From NCBI GenBank assembly GCA_030528715.1, contig JAUMYJ010000003.1, positions 62,001 through 126,000 on the forward strand: a stretch of 64,000 nucleotides of DNA, given 5' to 3'. Positions 8,133 to 14,648 of the stretch are shown here, in pieces. The notes under the pieces were generated by a model. That model made no database searches. It was not told where the DNA came from and saw only the letters and a program-made list of their open reading frames with translations. The position numbers were made by a program, and so were the translations under genes. This DNA comes from Bacteroidales bacterium (lineage in GTDB: Bacteria; Bacteroidota; Bacteroidia; Bacteroidales; Bacteroidaceae). Position 1 is the stretch's first letter; each line of letters opens with the position of its first letter.

Positions 8133-9518
8133 TTAGTTTGAGTCTTGTTCGTAAAAAAAATGTGCCAAGCGCCAGGCTTGTTGTATGCGGTCGGCAATGC
8201 CTATACCATCGGCGATGCTGCCTGCTAGGTAGAGGTTGGGGTAGGAGAGCTGAATGTTGCCAATGGCGCGTAGGCGTTCGGGCGTGTCGGCCTCGTATTG
8301 AGGGATAGCCTGTGTGTGTCTTGCGATGTGTATCACCTCTGGTGTCGGTGGTGTGTCATAGCCGAAATAGCGTGTAATGGCATCGAGGGCAATGGCTGTT
8401 AGTGCCTCATCAGACAAGGTGGTCACTTCGGGCTGACGCATCCCCCCCATAAACACCGAGAGCGATGCACCTCCCTTGGGCGCACGTCCTGCATAGCATT
8501 GCGAGGTAAAGAGTATGCCCAGTACACGCTCGCGTGCTTTGCTCGGTACGAGTAGGCCAAAGCCACGTGGCACGCGGCTGTCATCGGCAAGCCCCACCCC
8601 TAGCTCTACCACTGGAGCATAGCGCATGGCAGTGATGGGCGTTAATAGGCTGCTCTCTACCTGTGGCAGGAGGCTTGGGAGTGCCTGAGCGGCTACTGTG
8701 CTGATGGCGCGTGTGGCTGTGATATGCTGTGCTTGGCCGTTTTGTATGAAGTGGGCTTGCCATTGTCTACCACTTTGCACCAAGCGCACATCTTTGGCAC
8801 CGAGGGTAAGTGTTTCACGCCCGACTACCTCTACCAAAGCTTCAATCAATCGCCCCATACCTCCTGCTACACTAAAAATAGCTTTTGATATGCCACGTGC
8901 TTTCTCGGCTTTGAGTATGTGGCGGCGTGCCCATGCACCGCGAATGAAGCTGCCATGCAAGGCTTCTAGGCGATAGAGCTTGGGAAGAGCATAGCGTGCG
9001 ATGAGCGTGTCGGGGTCACCTGCATAGATGCCACTGATGAAGGGGTCTACGGCATAGTCATAAAACGATTGTCCTAGACGGCGTCTGACCAGCTCGCCTA
9101 CACTTTCGTATGTGGTCTTACCTCTGGGGCGAAATGGCTCTATAAGGATATTTAGCTTGTCGCGCCACGAGAAGAGTGGTGTAGTAATAGCCGACCAAAA
9201 GCGTGTAGGGAGTGCCACTGGGCGTCCATCTTTTAGCACATAGCGTATGGCCGAGGCTTTGTTGGCCTCTACCAGTGCGGTGTGGCCTTTGAGTAGGTCG
9301 AATAGAGCCAGCACAGCATCGTTGGCTACAACACCCGTATTGGGGCCACTCTCAAAGGTGTAGCCTGCTTGGGTCACGGTGTGTAGCTTTCCCCCAGGCC
9401 TATTGGCTTGCTCCACTATGGCTACGCGTGCCCCTTGTGCTTGTAAAAAGGCGACTAGTGACAAACCTGTGAGGCCTGCCCCGATGATGACGTAGTCATA
9501 ATGTGTAGTGGTATGCAT
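8133..9518 (-). CDS. hemG: Protoporphyrinogen oxidase (HemG/HemY-type flavoprotein)
   Basis: The 461-residue protein opens with the FAD dinucleotide motif DYVIIGAGLTGLS and the second flavin motif EQANRPGGKL. SGPNTGVV and VDPFISGIYAGDP are characteristic of the oxygen-dependent protoporphyrinogen oxidase family, and the C-terminal flavin motif reads NLYLAGSIADGIGIADRI. The enzyme removes six electrons from protoporphyrinogen IX at the membrane; in anaerobic Bacteroidales the acceptor is uncertain. A -7 element sits 26 bp before the ATG, giving a short leader. It is the first gene of a two-gene operon with the cyclophilin gene. Other haem genes are not in this window. Confidence 0.9.
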   Translation of the reverse strand: MHTTTHYDYVIIGAGLTGLSLVAFLQAQGARVAIVEQANRPGGKLHTVTQAGYTFESGPNTGVVANDAVLALFDLLKGHTALVEANKASAIRYVLKDGRPVALPTRFWSAITTPLFSWRDKLNILIEPFRPRGKTTYESVGELVRRRLGQSFYDYAVDPFISGIYAGDPDTLIARYALPKLYRLEALHGSFIRGAWARRHILKAEKARGISKAIFSVAGGMGRLIEALVEVVGRETLTLGAKDVRLVQSGRQWQAHFIQNGQAQHITATRAISTVAAQALPSLLPQVESSLLTPITAMRYAPVVELGVGLADDSRVPRGFGLLVPSKARERVLGILFTSQCYAGRAPKGGASLSVFMGGMRQPEVTTLSDEALTAIALDAITRYFGYDTPPTPEVIHIARHTQAIPQYEADTPERLRAIGNIQLSYPNLYLAGSIADGIGIADRIQQAWRLAHFFYEQDSN

Positions 9519-9543
9519 AGTTTTGTGTGTACGTTGTGGTCTA

Positions 9544-9551
9544 CAAAGATA
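9544..9551 (-). promoter_or_regulatory. -7 promoter element (TATCTTTG) for hemG operon
   Basis: The minus strand reads TATCTTTG about 25 bp upstream of the hemG ATG. Confidence 0.7.
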
Positions 9552-9720
9552 CGCATTTTTGCCTAGATTGTATTGCTCGTGAGGTTACTTCGTAGTGTTG
9601 TGTATTATTTCATGGCGTGTGTAGCAGGTGCGATGCGTTAGTATAAGTCACATCGTGCGCCGCTGTGTAACATGCTGTATATACACCATGTGTGTTTAGA
9701 GGCTGGATAGATTCTAAATG

Positions 9721-9787
9721 TTGTATAACGCCCGTTATAACCAGTGTAAGGTGCGTTGTATAGCTGTGTAACGTACGTTATATAGCA
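9721..9787. repeat. Palindromic array C (21/22-bp period)
   Basis: Three successive sites ATAACgcccGTTAT, GTAAGgtgcGTTGT and GTAACgtacGTTAT have their core dinucleotides at 9728, 9749 and 9771. The architecture (5-bp arm, 4-nt spacer, 5-bp arm, core AC-N4-GT) matches arrays A and B, but the arm sequence differs. A related unphased copy (GTAACatgcTGTAT) lies at 9668. The array is between the divergent hemG and deaD promoters; the rest of 9552-10049 contains no gene that I can support. Confidence 0.55.
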
Positions 9788-10049
9788 TCTCAAACTTTAT
9801 ACACGTACATCGGTCAGATTTTGGTGCGTTGGCTTGTGCTTAGGTGGTGATAGAAAGTCTGCACTATGCTACTAGATGTTGATTGGGCAAAGGTGTCGTG
9901 TCGGGCGCGTCAATAGCCACATGGTGTACTTGTTTATAGACTATGCTAGGGTGTGGTATTAGCCTTTGTGTGTGCTTCGTTAGATATTATTATGGTGTTG
10001 TTTGTGTGTATCGGTGGTGTGAAGTTGCTGCTACTTGGATATTTCTGTG

Positions 10050-10057
10050 TAACTTTG
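10050..10057 (+). promoter_or_regulatory. -7 promoter element (TAACTTTG) for DEAD-box helicase
   Basis: TAACTTTG lies directly before the longest-ORF GTG codon (10062). Transcription would begin at about 10063, so that GTG is unlikely to be translated unless the message is leaderless. Confidence 0.7.
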
Positions 10058-10091
10058 CAGTGTGGATTATAATAGCAATCCTTATAGTCAT

Positions 10092-11912
10092 TTGAAAACA
10101 TTCCAAGAGTTAGGCCTTAATGAGGCCATTTGCCGAGCCATTGACGAGATGGGCTACGAGCAACCAATGCCAGTGCAAGAACAGGTTATTCCCTACCTAC
10201 TAGGTGTGGGGAACGACGTGGTAGCATTGGCTCAGACGGGTACGGGTAAGACAGCGGCCTTTGGCTTGCCCCTATTGCATAAGGTAAACCCTGATGTGGT
10301 AGCGCCGCAAGCGATCGTTTTGAGTCCCACACGTGAGCTGTGCTTGCAGATAGCGGGCGACTTAAAAGAGTATAGTAAGTATATGCCTCAGGTGCATGTG
10401 CTAGCAGTGTATGGTGGGTCGAGCATCGAGAGCCAGATACGCTCACTGCGCCGTGGTGTGCAAGTTATAGTGGCCACACCTGGCCGCTTGATAGACTTGA
10501 TAAACCGCGGTGTGGCACATCTTGATCGTGTAGAAAACGTGGTGCTCGATGAGGCTGACGAGATGCTCAATATGGGCTTTACCGACAGCATTAACGAAAT
10601 ATTGGCCAGTGTACCCGAGCAGCGCAATACGCTACTCTTTTCGGCTACGATGAGCAAGGAGATAAGCCGTATTGCTAAAAACTACCTACGCGATCACAAA
10701 GAAATCGTAGTAGGCTCGCGCAATGAAGGCGCAGAGCACGTCAATCACGTGTACTACATGGTGCACGCTAAGGATAAATACCATGCCTTGAAGCGTGTGG
10801 TAGACTTTTACCCTAAAATCTACGGCATCATTTTCTGTCGTACACGTATCGAAACGCAGGAGATTGCCGATAAACTTATCCAAGATGGGTATAGTGCTGA
10901 GGCCTTGCATGGCGAGCTTTCTCAAGCACAGCGTGACTTGACGATGCAAAAGTTTCGCCAGCACCGCGTGCAGCTACTTGTAGCTACCGATGTGGCTGCT
11001 CGTGGCATTGATGTAGATGAGCTAACACACGTTATCAACTACGGCATGCCCGATGATGTCGAAAACTACACCCATCGTAGTGGCCGTACGGGGCGTGCTG
11101 GTCGTCGTGGTACAAGTGTGTGCATCATTCACACCAAAGAGCAAGGTAAGGTGCGCCAAGTGGAGAAGGTCATTGGCAAAAAGTTTGAAAAAGGCACCCT
11201 ACCCACAGCACAAGAGATTTGTAGCAAGCAGCTCTATAAGGTTATGGACGAGCTCGAACGCGTAGCCGTAAACGAGGAGCAAATTGCACCTTTCTTGCCC
11301 GAGATATTCCGTAAGCTCGAATGGCTCGATAAGGAAGACCTCATCAAGCGTATCGTGAGCTTAGAGTTTACGCACTTTTTGGATTATTATGCCAACGCTC
11401 CTGTTATCGAAGAGCCTGTTGCCGGCCGTGCATCTGCCGAGCGTAAGGGACGTGAGCGTGGCGACCGTACGCCCGAGGCAGGGTTTACGCGACTCTTTAT
11501 CAACCTTGGTAAGCGCGACCGCTTCTTTGCCCGCGAGCTCATTGGACTTATCAATCGCCATGTGCGTGGCAATGTAGAGATAGGACGTATTGATTTGACC
11601 CCCGCTTGCTCGTTTTTTGAAGTGCCATCAGACGAGGCCGAGCGCGTTGTGAAATACCTCAATAAAGCCACGTATGGACAGCGCAAAGTGGTGGTAGACC
11701 TTGCTGAGCGTGCAGATGACGTGGCTAATGAGCGTCCACGCCGTGGAGGCTACAAGCGTTCTGCTGGTAGTGGTGCTAGTGGTAGGTCGCGTACTGGCAA
11801 AGCTAAAGACGGCCGCTGGCAGCGCCCCGAAGTATGGATAGACCAAGCCCCTCAACGTCAAAAGACGGCCAAAGAGGTTAAGGACAATTGGCGTCAGTTT
11901 TTTGAGGATTAG
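10092..11912 (+). CDS. deaD: DEAD-box ATP-dependent RNA helicase with DbpA-type RNA-binding domain
   Basis: The 606-residue protein has the complete helicase motif set: Q motif (GYEQPMPVQ), AQTGTGKT, PTRELCLQ, DEAD (VVLDEADEMLNMG), SAT, RGIDVDELTHVINY and HRSGRTGRAGR. Near residues 465-545 it carries a DbpA-like RNA-binding domain (FTRLFINLGKRDRFFARELI). The basic tail is rich in Arg, Gly and Lys. Such helicases remodel rRNA during ribosome assembly and in cold adaptation. A TTG at 10092 gives MKTFQELGL, the usual start of Bacteroidetes homologues, and leaves a leader of about 30 nt. The alternative is GTG 10062 on a leaderless mRNA. A T-rich hairpin terminator follows. Confidence 0.9.
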   Translation: MKTFQELGLNEAICRAIDEMGYEQPMPVQEQVIPYLLGVGNDVVALAQTGTGKTAAFGLPLLHKVNPDVVAPQAIVLSPTRELCLQIAGDLKEYSKYMPQVHVLAVYGGSSIESQIRSLRRGVQVIVATPGRLIDLINRGVAHLDRVENVVLDEADEMLNMGFTDSINEILASVPEQRNTLLFSATMSKEISRIAKNYLRDHKEIVVGSRNEGAEHVNHVYYMVHAKDKYHALKRVVDFYPKIYGIIFCRTRIETQEIADKLIQDGYSAEALHGELSQAQRDLTMQKFRQHRVQLLVATDVAARGIDVDELTHVINYGMPDDVENYTHRSGRTGRAGRRGTSVCIIHTKEQGKVRQVEKVIGKKFEKGTLPTAQEICSKQLYKVMDELERVAVNEEQIAPFLPEIFRKLEWLDKEDLIKRIVSLEFTHFLDYYANAPVIEEPVAGRASAERKGRERGDRTPEAGFTRLFINLGKRDRFFARELIGLINRHVRGNVEIGRIDLTPACSFFEVPSDEAERVVKYLNKATYGQRKVVVDLAERADDVANERPRRGGYKRSAGSGASGRSRTGKAKDGRWQRPEVWIDQAPQRQKTAKEVKDNWRQFFED

Positions 11913-11942
11913 AGGTTTAGAACTCTACTATAAATGACACTG

Positions 11943-11990
11943 AGAAGTAGTATCTATACGCATAAGTGTGGTTACTACTTCTGTTTTTTT
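11943..11990 (+). terminator. Intrinsic terminator of deaD
   Basis: The 10-bp stem agaagtagta/tactacttct (11943-11952 with 11973-11982) is followed by a G and seven Ts. Confidence 0.8.
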
Positions 11991-12035
11991 ATGTTTTTTA
12001 ACAGGGGTATTTGAGTGCATATACGTCCATATGGG

Positions 12036-12053
12036 TATATTTGCGTAACTTTG
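12036..12053 (+). promoter_or_regulatory. Tandem -7 elements (TATATTTG, TAACTTTG) before the antitoxin-chaperone-toxin unit
   Basis: Two exact TAnnTTTG matches lie ten bases apart, at 12036-12043 and 12046-12053. The leader to the first gene would be roughly 50-70 nt. No obvious operator palindrome overlaps them. Confidence 0.6.
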
Positions 12054-12114
12054 CGTACATATAGTCTATATATAAAACTTAATAATATAGAATATCAAAA
12101 TGGAGGAAGCCTAC

Positions 12115-12366
12115 ATGAGCATTTACGATGCAGTAAAGCGCCACTTCGAAACAACACCGCAAGAGGTGCTTGATAAGGAGTGGGAAGAGCTAGCTCACCT
12201 CAACGATATAGGGCCAGATGTATTAGAGTATGGCCGTGTCATGCGTCCACATATTGAAGCCTATGTGCTAACACAGCATACTTATACATCTGATTTTGAC
12301 TTTGCTTCTAACGTGCCAACTACGATAGACACACCATACGTTAATAATTACTTTCAAGCTGCCTAA
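12115..12366 (+). CDS. Small acidic protein, candidate antitoxin of a toxin-antitoxin-chaperone unit
   Basis: This 83-residue protein begins MSIYDAVKRHFETTPQ and has no domain I can name with certainty. It is helical and acidic in the first half (EVLDKEWEELAHLNDIGPD) and ends in an aromatic, loosely structured tail (TPYVNNYFQAA). In chaperone-addicted antitoxins, such a tail is where a SecB-like chaperone binds. The start at 12115 is favoured because GGAGGA stands 8 bases upstream; an ATG at 12100 would add five residues. It is the first gene of a tightly packed trio, 4 bp ahead of a SecB-like gene and followed by a putative ADP-ribosyltransferase. The antitoxin role is inferred from position and size, not homology. 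Confidence 0.5.
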   Translation: MSIYDAVKRHFETTPQEVLDKEWEELAHLNDIGPDVLEYGRVMRPHIEAYVLTQHTYTSDFDFASNVPTTIDTPYVNNYFQAA

Positions 12367-12370
12367 CACG

Positions 12371-12784
12371 ATGAAAGCTGCTGCATTTTCGCTCTTATCA
12401 TATCATTTTCCAAAGGCTGTAATAGACCTTGACGTGGCTACTAACCCTGAACTTGACATAAAGTTTTCTCTAGATGGGATATTTTTTGCTAAAGAAGCCC
12501 GTTATGAGCTACACTTTGACACACGCGTGACGGATTGTGTTACAGGAGCTGCGGTTGCCGAAGTAGCATGTGTGGGAAACTATGGCTTTGAGCCTGGCAC
12601 TACACACGAGGCTATACCTCGCTATTTCTATCTCAACGCATTGGCCATCTTGTTTCCCTACGTGCGCGCCTTTATCAGTACACTCACGCTGCAAGCAAAC
12701 GTGCAGCCTACAATCCTCCTGCCTACACTCAACCTCGAAAGTATGAATGAGGAACTCGAAGCTAATACCAAAGTAGTTGATTAG
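12371..12784 (+). CDS. SecB-like chaperone of a toxin-antitoxin-chaperone unit
   Basis: The 137-residue protein has the SecB fold signature in its second half: a run of beta-strand sequence (RYELHFDTRV, then EVACVGNYGFEP) followed by the hallmark helix and loop ALAILFPYVRAFISTLTLQ and ILLPTLNLE. This corresponds to the LFPYAR-IS-LPPINF block of SecB. General SecB is not typical of Bacteroidetes export, whereas solitary SecB-like chaperones are known partners of toxin-antitoxin pairs, where they stabilise the antitoxin. The gene sits between the small candidate antitoxin (4 bp upstream) and the toxin candidate (2 bp downstream). The acidic C-terminus (MNEELEANTKVVD) is also common in SecB. Confidence 0.65.
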   Translation: MKAAAFSLLSYHFPKAVIDLDVATNPELDIKFSLDGIFFAKEARYELHFDTRVTDCVTGAAVAEVACVGNYGFEPGTTHEAIPRYFYLNALAILFPYVRAFISTLTLQANVQPTILLPTLNLESMNEELEANTKVVD

Positions 12785-12786
12785 CA

Positions 12787-13395
12787 ATGGTGTATGAACA
12801 GACCACTATTTTTCAAACGTTAGAAGATCGTGGCAATGCAGAGGAGCTAGAAAAGTCTGGCCCTTGCTTTTGTGATGTATGTGATGACAATGGTCAGCTT
12901 AAAAGAGGCGTGAAAGAACCTTGGCTTGGTGCTGGCTATTACTTTTGGGACACACGCATCGAAGACGCACATTGGTGGGGCAAAGAAGTTTACCACAAGC
13001 AACTTAAAGGCTACGTCATCGGAAAAACTACTTATGATGCGCATAGCGATGCGCTCTTTGATATGCTAGGTAAGCTCTCGCATTTTGATGAGTTTATCAA
13101 AGTTGCAAAGCTTTTGGCAGGACAACATGGCGAAAAGCGAATAAGCTTTCCTAAGGTTATCACTTACTTACAGAAAAACCCGCACTTTGCTACACGCTAC
13201 AAAGCAATACGTGTGTGCCCAATATCTGAACATTTCAGAAAGTCTTGTGTATATTTCCCTCACAGTGCTACACGTACGCCCTTAACTATGGGCATTATAG
13301 ATAAAGTGCAGATTTGCTTCTTTGATCGCTCACTTCTTACTGAGCCTTTTCGTATTGTAGAGCATAAACCCTACACTCGTGGCTTTACGTTTTAA
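12787..13395 (+). CDS. Putative ADP-ribosyltransferase-fold toxin
   Basis: The 202-residue protein contains WLGAGYYFWDTRIEDAHWWG near residues 45-65. The pattern G-x-G-Y-F followed by A-x-x-W resembles the NAD-binding strand of DUF3990-like and related ADP-ribosyltransferase toxins. A cysteine pair precedes it (CFCDVC). No signal peptide or membrane segment is present, so it should act in the cytoplasm. A start codon 2 bp after the SecB-like stop suggests translational coupling. The named model for this gene set is CmdTAC, in which the toxin ADP-ribosylates mRNA during phage infection and a SecB-like chaperone supports the antitoxin. I cannot identify the full catalytic triad by eye, so the enzymatic call is tentative. 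Confidence 0.5.
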   Translation: MVYEQTTIFQTLEDRGNAEELEKSGPCFCDVCDDNGQLKRGVKEPWLGAGYYFWDTRIEDAHWWGKEVYHKQLKGYVIGKTTYDAHSDALFDMLGKLSHFDEFIKVAKLLAGQHGEKRISFPKVITYLQKNPHFATRYKAIRVCPISEHFRKSCVYFPHSATRTPLTMGIIDKVQICFFDRSLLTEPFRIVEHKPYTRGFTF

Positions 13396-13565
13396 CCCAA
13401 TCAAGCCATTTCTGTACATAGCAATGTACCTAAGATAAAGCAGCGGAGTAGCTACTCACACAAGTGTGTCTGTTGCTGCGCTGCCTATATTTCCTACAAA
13501 ATGATTGTTGGCTAAACACCAACCTGCTGTGTTATACATAACAACTTAATTACATTACCCACTAC

Positions 13566-14432
13566 ATGAAAGTAGAAGTAGAAATAGATAAGCGCTCTGG
13601 CTTCTGTTTCGGCGTGACGACGGCCATTAAAAAGGCCGAAGAAGAGCTGAAAAATGGCGAGGTGCTCTATTGCTTGGGCGACATCGTGCACAACGATGCC
13701 GAGTGTGAACGCCTACGTCAGCAGGGCTTAGTCATCATCAATCATGAAGAGTTTGCTCAGCTGCACGATGCCAAAGTATTACTCCGTGCCCATGGTGAGC
13801 CACCCGAAACTTACCAACGTGCTAAGGCCAACAATATTCACCTCATCGATGCCACTTGCCCTGTGGTGTTACGGCTACAAAAGCGCATCAAAACAGAGCA
13901 TGAAGAGAAGCATGAAGATGCACAACTCGTTATCTTTGGTAAGGCTGGGCATGCCGAGGTCTTGGGTCTCGTAGGTCAAACGGGAGGCGAAGCCATCGTA
14001 CTAGAAAAACCCGAAGATGTTGTTTCGCTCGACTTTACACGCGATATTCGCCTATATAGCCAAACGACTAAATCACTCGATGGGTTTAAGAAAATCGTAG
14101 ACTACATTGATGAGCATATTGTGCCACCTGCGACGTTTCAAAGCTATGATACGATTTGTCGTCAAGTGAGCAACCGCTTGCCCAATATTAAGGACTTTGC
14201 CACGCAGCACGATGTGGTTATCTTCGTTAGTGGCCTTAAAAGCAGCAACGGCCGTGTGCTCTATACTGCGGCACACGACATCAATCCACGCACACACATG
14301 GTAGACGACCCTGCTAACATCGACCCTGCATGGTTTAAGCCTACCGATAGTGTCGGTATTTGTGGGGCAACAAGTACGCCCAAGTGGCTCATGGAGCAAT
14401 GCCGTGAGCGCATTGAGAGCTTTGAAATGTAA
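13566..14432 (+). CDS. ispH: 4-hydroxy-3-methylbut-2-enyl diphosphate reductase
   Basis: The 288-residue enzyme makes isopentenyl and dimethylallyl diphosphate in the last step of the MEP pathway. The three iron-sulfur ligands are visible as C14 (SGFCFGV), C98 (IDATCPVV) and C198 (DTICRQV), with spacing like E. coli IspH. RAHGEPP and the GICGATSTPKW region also match the family. It is a stand-alone gene with the toxin-antitoxin-like unit upstream and a palindromic terminator downstream. No clear -7 element was found in the 170 bp in front of it. Confidence 0.95.
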   Translation: MKVEVEIDKRSGFCFGVTTAIKKAEEELKNGEVLYCLGDIVHNDAECERLRQQGLVIINHEEFAQLHDAKVLLRAHGEPPETYQRAKANNIHLIDATCPVVLRLQKRIKTEHEEKHEDAQLVIFGKAGHAEVLGLVGQTGGEAIVLEKPEDVVSLDFTRDIRLYSQTTKSLDGFKKIVDYIDEHIVPPATFQSYDTICRQVSNRLPNIKDFATQHDVVIFVSGLKSSNGRVLYTAAHDINPRTHMVDDPANIDPAWFKPTDSVGICGATSTPKWLMEQCRERIESFEM

Positions 14433-14460
14433 GTGTATCGTACCTCTGCTTAGTCTTTTA

Positions 14461-14490
14461 TCCGCAACAAAGCAATTGCTTTGTTGCGGA
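14461..14490. terminator. Perfect palindromic terminator after ispH
   Basis: The 30-bp sequence tccgcaacaaagcaattgct plus its continuation is a perfect inverted repeat with a minimal loop, 29 bp after the ispH stop. Confidence 0.65.
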
Positions 14491-14619
14491 TAGCCTTATA
14501 ACATTGCGACAAGTGAAGTGTGCTTTGAGTGGCTATACTAAACATGCTTGGCTTATTTATAATAGATGTAAATTGAAAAACTTACACCTTGATATATAAG
14601 GTATCTCCGCAGAAATTTC

Positions 14620-14627
14620 TAAATTTG
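14620..14627 (+). promoter_or_regulatory. -7 promoter element (TAAATTTG) for topA-aroK
   Basis: TAAATTTG lies 22 bp before the ATG at 14649 and downstream of the longest-ORF start (14589), which excludes that start. Confidence 0.7.
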
Positions 14628-14648
14628 CAGCAAAATGGAAACGACAAT

